Source of the DNA: Bacteroidota bacterium
GTDB taxonomy: Bacteria > Bacteroidota > Bacteroidia > Chitinophagales > Chitinophagaceae
Assembly: GCA_023415275.1 (NCBI GenBank)
Contig: JAEZLJ010000169.1
Span: 1 to 30,022, forward strand
DNA length: 30,022 nt
Direction of reading: 5' to 3'
Position 1 is the stretch's first letter. Every line of letters begins with the position of its first letter. The notes beneath the pieces are model-generated. The model was not told where the DNA came from and ran no database searches. It saw nothing but the letters and a program-made list of their open reading frames with translations. Positions 25,487-30,022 of the stretch are shown piece by piece. Position numbers and translations under genes: made by a program.

Positions 25487-26440
25487 ATGAAAGTAATCGA
25501 CCACATCAGGGAAGACAAAGGAACCCATATTTCCTTCGAAATATTGCCGCCATTAAAGGGAAAAGGTATCAATGCCCTTTGGGAGCATCTTGACCCCTTA
25601 CTGGAATTCAAACCCTCCTTTATTAATGTTACCTATCACCGTAGCGAAAGCATGTTCAAGCGTAAAAGCGATGGCACTTTCGATAAAGTGGAGGTACGCA
25701 AAAGGCCGGGTACTGTAGGTATATGTGCTGCCATTCAAAACCGCTATAAGGTAGATGCGGTAGCGCACCTTATTTGTGGAGGCTTCAGCAGGCAGGAGAC
25801 AGAGGATGCCCTGATCGACCTTAACTTTTTGGGCGTAGACAATGTTCTGGTGCTCAGGGGCGATGCGCCGAGGAATGAAAGCTTTTTCGAACCAGAACCA
25901 GGTGGGCATCGCTACGCCATAGAATTGATGCACCAGGTGATCAATATGAACAATGGCATCTACCTGGAGGAGGATTTGAAAAATGCAGTAAAGACCAACT
26001 TCTGTATTGGAGTGGCTGGTTATCCTGAAAAGCATTTTGAAGCGCCCAATATGCAAACGGACCTTCAATATCTCAGGGCCAAAGTGGATGCAGGTGCTGA
26101 ATATGTCACCACTCAAATGTTCTTCGATAACAAGAAATACTTTGACTTTGTAACTGCCTGCCGCAATGCGGGCATCACAGTGCCCATTATTCCGGGACTT
26201 AAACCTATAAGCACCAAAAAGCAGCTTACAGTGGTACCCCGGACCTTCCATGTGGACATACCCGCTGAGCTATCAGGCGAAATACTGAAATGCAAGACCG
26301 ATGCAGACGTGGAAATAGTAGGCACAGAATGGCTGCTGCAGCAATCAAAAGAATTAAAAGAGGCAGGGGTTCCTGTGCTGCACTATTATACTTTAGGAAA
26401 GCCCCATATTATTTCCAACGTGGTGAAAGAGATCTTATAA
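25487..26440 (+). CDS. metF: Methylenetetrahydrofolate reductase
   Basis: MetF reduces 5,10-methylene-THF to 5-methyl-THF for methionine synthesis, using FAD. The 317-residue product is a TIM-barrel protein with SFEILPPLKGKG near the N-terminus (catalytic Glu18). It also has CAAIQNRYKVDAVAHLICGGFSRQETEDAL, NVLVLRGD, CIGVAGYPEKHFEA, the FAD-site segment GAEYVTTQMFFDNKKYFDFV, and PIIPGLKPI. It ends in HYYTLGK, as in the family. ATG 25487 is the natural start; the frame can be extended to a TTG at 25475, but that lies inside the promoter box. It is divergent from lptB and followed by a shared terminator. No other methionine gene is adjacent. Confidence 0.95.
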   Translation: MKVIDHIREDKGTHISFEILPPLKGKGINALWEHLDPLLEFKPSFINVTYHRSESMFKRKSDGTFDKVEVRKRPGTVGICAAIQNRYKVDAVAHLICGGFSRQETEDALIDLNFLGVDNVLVLRGDAPRNESFFEPEPGGHRYAIELMHQVINMNNGIYLEEDLKNAVKTNFCIGVAGYPEKHFEAPNMQTDLQYLRAKVDAGAEYVTTQMFFDNKKYFDFVTACRNAGITVPIIPGLKPISTKKQLTVVPRTFHVDIPAELSGEILKCKTDADVEIVGTEWLLQQSKELKEAGVPVLHYYTLGKPHIISNVVKEIL

Positions 26441-26447
26441 AAAAGAA

Positions 26448-26478
26448 AAGAGGCTTTGTGTTAAGCCTCTTCTTTTTT
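26448..26478. terminator. Bidirectional terminator between metF and the rotamase gene
   Basis: AAGAGGCTT at 26448-26456 pairs with AAGCCTCTT at 26463-26471 around TGTGTT. It is flanked by an A-run on the left and TCTTTTTT on the right, so it can serve both convergent genes. Confidence 0.9.
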
Positions 26479-26494
26479 ACTTGCTATGTATGAT

Positions 26495-28423
26495 TCAATA
26501 CTTTTTCTTTTTCTTTAAATCTTCCAACGCCTTCTGGTTCATTACCACCGGGTATTTCTTCTTCAGATTTTCCAGCCAGTCCTTTTCCAACTGTGCCTGG
26601 TAATCGGTGATCACCAATCCTTTGGCATCAGTAAAATTGCGGGGCTCTGTTTGCGGATAATATTTCAATATATAGGCAAAGGAAGCGGTGTTATCCGACT
26701 TGTTCACCAGAGGTGCCGTGATGGTTCCTGCGGTTACAGAAACATTCGAAGGGTTGGGTATTTGCTCCAGTTCAAACCTGGAAGAATCAACCGCTATCTT
26801 CTCACTTCTCTCACTTGCCAGCGCTCTCCATTGTGATGGATTCTTTTTTAGCTCTGTGGCCAGTTCATTGGCACTGGCCAGATCATTAGCATAAAAGATC
26901 ACTGCATCTGCACTTTGCTTCCAATTGTATTTACTCTTATGTGCATTGTAGTAAGACACCAGGGCAGCAGAATCGTTTTGAGCAGGTCCCCATACTTCTC
27001 TTTGCATGATCTCAAAGAACAGGTTGCCATCTTTGAACTCATTCACCTGCTGGCGAAAATCCTCGTTATAATCTTCCAGGTGCTTTTGATAATAATCAAT
27101 TGCGCTCGCCTCCACAAATTCATCCATTACCTGGGTATAGGGTTTAATACCGCTGCCATCTGCTCGGTACCTGAAGTTTTGTGCATAGTTGATCCAGTCA
27201 TTCACCGTAACATTTTCTTTTCCCAGGGTAAACAAAGGACTTTCGCTGTTAAGTTGCAAAGCTGTCCTCGGTGATTGATGATTGAACACACTGTCAGAAT
27301 AGGCCCAGAGTTGGTTATTATCGAAAGCAGCCTTTCTGAATTTGGCATCCTTCATTATTTTCTTTGCCAGCAAGGATTTAGTAGTGTTGATGCGGTCGTT
27401 CTGCTCCACCTTAGCCTGCATCTCTGTTAAAGCTGCAGTAGTGGGTTGCGATGGCGTGGGTATCTTACTGATCCTTTTTACAATATGGTAGCCATATGGC
27501 GTCAGGAAGGGAGGGGTAATGTCACCATCTTTAGCTATGGCAAATACGGTCTTTTCAAATACAGGATCATAGTCGCCTGTTCCAAACTCCTGCATCTGTC
27601 CGTTTGAAGCGCCTGACACTATATCATTACTGAATTGCAATGCCAGCTTTCCAAAATCATCTCCTTTTTGTATCCTGTTGTACAATGAATCAGCTAATTT
27701 TTTAACGCTTGTTTTTGTAGCTTCATCTGCTTCCGGCGGGAAAGCCAAAAGTATCTCCGCCGCTTTCATTCTTCCTGGTGATTTTCTTTCACCCAGGTTT
27801 TTAAAAATATGATAACCGGCTTTTGAACGGTAAGGCATAGATGTTTTTCCTACAGGCGTAGCGTAAGCCAGGTTTTCCAATTCGTAAGGCAGGTTAAACA
27901 CCGTGATATAACCCACGTCCCCGCCATTGTTTTTAGCAGCAGGATCGTCGGAATATTTTTGATCCAGTTCGGCAAACGACTTACCCTTTTTCAGCTCTGC
28001 CTGCAGTTCTACCAGTGTCTTGCGGGCTTCCACTGTATCGGCACCTTTGGCAGCAATAAAGATGTGCGCCAGGTGAATATCTTTCTGTGCACGGGAGAAA
28101 GCTTCACGTACAAGTTTTTGTTTGCTTTCCTTATCGGTGAGGTAAGAAGGTAGTATTTGATCTCTCAGGCTTTGCAGGTCACTTACAATCTGTGGCAGGG
28201 TATCATACCCCTTAGCCCGTGCTTCAGCTATCTTGAGCCTGGAGGCTATATAGAGGTCCAGGTAGTCCATAAAAGCTTTCTCGGACCGGGCGCCGGTATT
28301 ATTCTTTTGATAAGCTTTCAGGAATTCGTTCACTGAAACAGAGTCTTTCCCGTAGTGGAATAAGGTTTGGGCTGAAGCCGAAAATGAGGCCCAGAGAAGA
28401 CCAAAAGCAATTAGTTTTTTCAT
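26495..28423 (-). CDS. Periplasmic peptidylprolyl isomerase with two parvulin (rotamase) domains, SurA/PpiD-like
   Basis: This 642-residue protein has a signal peptide (MKKLIAFGLLWASFSASAQ). A helical chaperone-like N-terminal part (about 20-110) is followed by two parvulin domains. The first is at ~115-210 (AHIFIAAKGA, then FAELDQKYSDDPAAKNNGGDVGYI and KAGYHIFKNLG). The second is at ~218-320 (KAAEILLAFPPEAD, then FGKLALQFSNDIVSGASNGQMQEFGTGDY and YGYHIVKRI). The remaining ~320 residues are helical and unassigned, ending in a Lys-rich tail. It probably assists folding of outer-membrane or periplasmic proteins. ATG 28423 begins the signal peptide; the upstream frame overlaps the preceding gene. 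Only seven bases separate it from the thioredoxin-like gene stop, so the two form an operon. Confidence 0.92.
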   Translation of the reverse strand: MKKLIAFGLLWASFSASAQTLFHYGKDSVSVNEFLKAYQKNNTGARSEKAFMDYLDLYIASRLKIAEARAKGYDTLPQIVSDLQSLRDQILPSYLTDKESKQKLVREAFSRAQKDIHLAHIFIAAKGADTVEARKTLVELQAELKKGKSFAELDQKYSDDPAAKNNGGDVGYITVFNLPYELENLAYATPVGKTSMPYRSKAGYHIFKNLGERKSPGRMKAAEILLAFPPEADEATKTSVKKLADSLYNRIQKGDDFGKLALQFSNDIVSGASNGQMQEFGTGDYDPVFEKTVFAIAKDGDITPPFLTPYGYHIVKRISKIPTPSQPTTAALTEMQAKVEQNDRINTTKSLLAKKIMKDAKFRKAAFDNNQLWAYSDSVFNHQSPRTALQLNSESPLFTLGKENVTVNDWINYAQNFRYRADGSGIKPYTQVMDEFVEASAIDYYQKHLEDYNEDFRQQVNEFKDGNLFFEIMQREVWGPAQNDSAALVSYYNAHKSKYNWKQSADAVIFYANDLASANELATELKKNPSQWRALASERSEKIAVDSSRFELEQIPNPSNVSVTAGTITAPLVNKSDNTASFAYILKYYPQTEPRNFTDAKGLVITDYQAQLEKDWLENLKKKYPVVMNQKALEDLKKKKKY

Positions 28424-28430
28424 AGTTCCT

Positions 28431-29852
28431 TTAGCGGTTTTTGAGCTTGTATTGCAATATTTCATCCACCTGCTCAAACGTTACCTTCTTGGCGATGATA
28501 CGTTTGTCTTTATCAAGCAGGTACAAAGTAGGAAAAGTTTGAACATCGTACAACTGCGAATAGCTGGGAATATTAGCGCTGGTGCGGGCCCGGTCATCTT
28601 CCTTGGAATAATACACATTCACCCAATCACCCAGGTGATGTCCGCTGATAAATGATGTCCAGTCCTTGCGGGTACCATCGGTTTCCTTGGCCAGGGCAAA
28701 CACTTTTAATCCATAGCCTTTCCATTTGGCCCTGTACATGCTATCCAGCTTAGGCAACGTTTCTTTGCAATGTCCACAGGTTGGGTCCCAGATGGCCACC
28801 AGCACAAAAGGGGCTTCTACGCCATACAGGCTTTTTTTCTGCCCCAGGCTGTCGGGCAATTCTATTTCGGCGGCAGGCGAACCCATAATATTGGCCATAA
28901 GGCTGTAGGCCCTGTCCGTGATCAGTTTCTTTCCTTTTTCGGTGAGCCAGGGATAATCCTTTTGGGCAAAATACTTTTCAAAAAGATGCACGAATACAGC
29001 ATCTTCCCACATGTATTTCTGGTTCAGGTATCGGTTGACGAATTTTAAGAGCATGAAGCGCTGCATTTCATCGTTCACATTGGCATAACTCATCATCCAG
29101 TCCATCTCTTTGATCACCGAATCGGCAGCCGGGTACACCAGGTTCTCCATGTATTTATCCACCCGCGCATCAAAGAAAGGCGTGCGGGCCAGGCGGTCGT
29201 CCATCAGGTTCACATCATCCCAATAATGCTTTTTGAAATAATGGTAGGCAAACAAAGAATCCGTTTTTTCCGCCGGGTCATTCTTGGGCACCTCTGGTTC
29301 TTTCATGGCCTTCAACAACACGGCCAGGAAACTTTGAGGCTCTTTGGTCATAAGCGATTGCCTGTATTCCCTGATCTTTTTATTTAACACCTCTATCTGG
29401 GCGGTCAGCTTTACAGAATCTTCCATGGCTGCGCCCTTTCTTTTGGCCAGCAGGGCATCAATGGCGCGGCCATTGGTGGTCATAAATTCCTGGTAGGCTT
29501 TGAATGCCACATTTTCAGGCGAGTTGGTAAAGCTTACTTTTTGAATATGGGCAGTATCGGCCAGTATGGAAAACTCCTGGTTTTTATCTATCAATATTTC
29601 GAAGTTCTGGGCCCTGTCGGGATAGCCCACGAGGTAAATGCCTCCTCCCAGCTTTTTATCGCCTTTAAAAACACCCTCGCTTTTATCGTTCAGCATCACC
29701 GAATCCACAATGGGCAGTTGCCGGCCATAATAATGACCCAGGTAGATCCATTGGTTCTTAAATGGCTTCAAGGTAACCTTGATCTCATAGCCGTTCTGGG
29801 CAAAAAGCGATAGAGAAATAAAAGCAGCAAGTAGGGTGGCAGTAAATTTCAT
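28431..29852 (-). CDS. Exported TlpA-like thiol-disulfide oxidoreductase with DUF4369 and DUF5106 regions
   Basis: This 473-residue protein has a signal peptide (MKFTATLLAAFISLSLFAQ). The N-terminal beta domain (about 20-125; IYLGHYYGRQLPIVDSVMLNDKSEGVFKG) looks like DUF4369. The middle helical region (about 165-330; HYFKKHYWDDVNLMDDRLARTPFFDARVDKYMENLV) looks like DUF5106. The C-terminal thioredoxin fold (about 335-470) has the redox motif CGHC at Cys359-Cys362 in WDPTCGHCKETLP and a cis-Pro in QTFPTLYLLD. Such proteins act on disulfides in the periplasm of Bacteroidota. Its stop is seven bases before the rotamase start, suggesting that redox and proline-isomerase folding activities are made together. 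The start begins the signal sequence. No exact promoter box is seen in the 170 bases upstream. Confidence 0.93.
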   Translation of the reverse strand: MKFTATLLAAFISLSLFAQNGYEIKVTLKPFKNQWIYLGHYYGRQLPIVDSVMLNDKSEGVFKGDKKLGGGIYLVGYPDRAQNFEILIDKNQEFSILADTAHIQKVSFTNSPENVAFKAYQEFMTTNGRAIDALLAKRKGAAMEDSVKLTAQIEVLNKKIREYRQSLMTKEPQSFLAVLLKAMKEPEVPKNDPAEKTDSLFAYHYFKKHYWDDVNLMDDRLARTPFFDARVDKYMENLVYPAADSVIKEMDWMMSYANVNDEMQRFMLLKFVNRYLNQKYMWEDAVFVHLFEKYFAQKDYPWLTEKGKKLITDRAYSLMANIMGSPAAEIELPDSLGQKKSLYGVEAPFVLVAIWDPTCGHCKETLPKLDSMYRAKWKGYGLKVFALAKETDGTRKDWTSFISGHHLGDWVNVYYSKEDDRARTSANIPSYSQLYDVQTFPTLYLLDKDKRIIAKKVTFEQVDEILQYKLKNR

Positions 29853-29938
29853 AGCTTGAATCTATCTCGTAAAAATATCTAAAAAGAGTGCAAAACAGGT
29901 TAAAGAGTTGCAAAGACCAGTGGGAATGAAAGGGTACC

Positions 29939-30022
29939 ACTACTTTTCCCCCTGGTCCGCTCCCGTGCTCCTTCCTACCTCCGGTATAGGATCCCCCTAT
30001 CTACGCCCGGGATACTCCGTGC
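29939..30022. other. GC-rich, strand-asymmetric right edge; possible start of a repeat
   Basis: The last ~82 bases are about 61% GC by my count (50 of 82), against roughly 43% for the window. The plus strand carries about twice as much C as G. It contains GGATCC and CCCGGG and a small ATAGG/CCTAT hairpin at 29986-30000. No ORF or known RNA is recognisable. It may be the first part of a dispersed repeat or of an unusual gene that continues past the window. Confidence 0.35.

Noticed and set aside
25598..26251. 217-residue minus-strand frame opposite metF
   Set aside because: metF is unmistakable on the plus strand and the opposite frame has no family resemblance.
1..30022. Search for CRISPR arrays, transposases, phage genes, toxin-antitoxin or defence systems
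   Set aside because: No spaced direct repeats, transposase motifs or recognisable defence genes were found; the gene content is housekeeping and envelope functions.

Overview
The window reads as a chromosomal segment of a Bacteroidota bacterium, most likely family Chitinophagaceae. This placement is inferred from gene content, secreted proteins whose signal peptides end in ...AQ, the TAnnTTTG type of promoter box, weak Shine-Dalgarno sites and roughly 43% GC. I recognise 20 complete protein genes, one tRNA and the tail of one further gene at the left edge. I see no insertion sequence, phage gene, CRISPR array, toxin-antitoxin pair or defence system. Most of the window is housekeeping and envelope or periplasm biology.

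Left part (1-16780). This is mostly minus-strand genes for exported hydrolases. An alpha/beta hydrolase lies downstream of a small exported protein with a carboxypeptidase-regulatory-like domain. A plus-strand GH20 beta-N-acetylhexosaminidase is followed by a 1077-residue Asp-box/VPS10-like beta-propeller protein, a PKD plus DNRLRE-like lipoprotein and an esterase with a TPR-like tail. Then come a small plus-strand VOC-family gene, tRNA-Thr(CGT), a two-repeat M16 zinc peptidase, an S9 prolyl-oligopeptidase-type peptidase and an exported MsrB. Together these suggest extracytoplasmic turnover of glycans and peptides plus repair of oxidised proteins.

Middle (16960-21945). These genes are on the plus strand. 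Adenylate kinase (short-lid type) is followed by a DUF1569/DinB-like gene that overlaps paaZ by four bases. PaaZ is the bifunctional ring-opening enzyme of aerobic phenylacetyl-CoA breakdown. A crotonase-family protein and an AlkA-like DNA glycosylase follow, each behind its own terminator. No other paa gene is present here.

Right part (22049-29852). fabG, a bacterial GH3-family acyl-adenylate enzyme and lptB are on the minus strand. metF is divergent on the plus strand. A tight minus-strand pair then encodes a DUF4369/DUF5106/thioredoxin-like protein and a double-rotamase peptidylprolyl isomerase, which looks like an envelope protein-folding operon. The last ~80 bases are GC-rich and strand-asymmetric, unlike the rest of the window.

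Regulatory layer. By eye, exact TAnnTTTG boxes in the intergenic DNA occur seven times, each oriented towards the adjacent gene. Several lie only 9-25 bases before the start codon and help settle start sites. Nearly every convergent gene junction holds one symmetrical hairpin with an A-tract and a T-tract, which could terminate both genes. I did not find a convincing new system. The most useful leads are the promoter pattern, the isolated DUF1569-paaZ pair, the ATG-less lptB, the odd right edge and a possible decayed gene at about 8400-8650.
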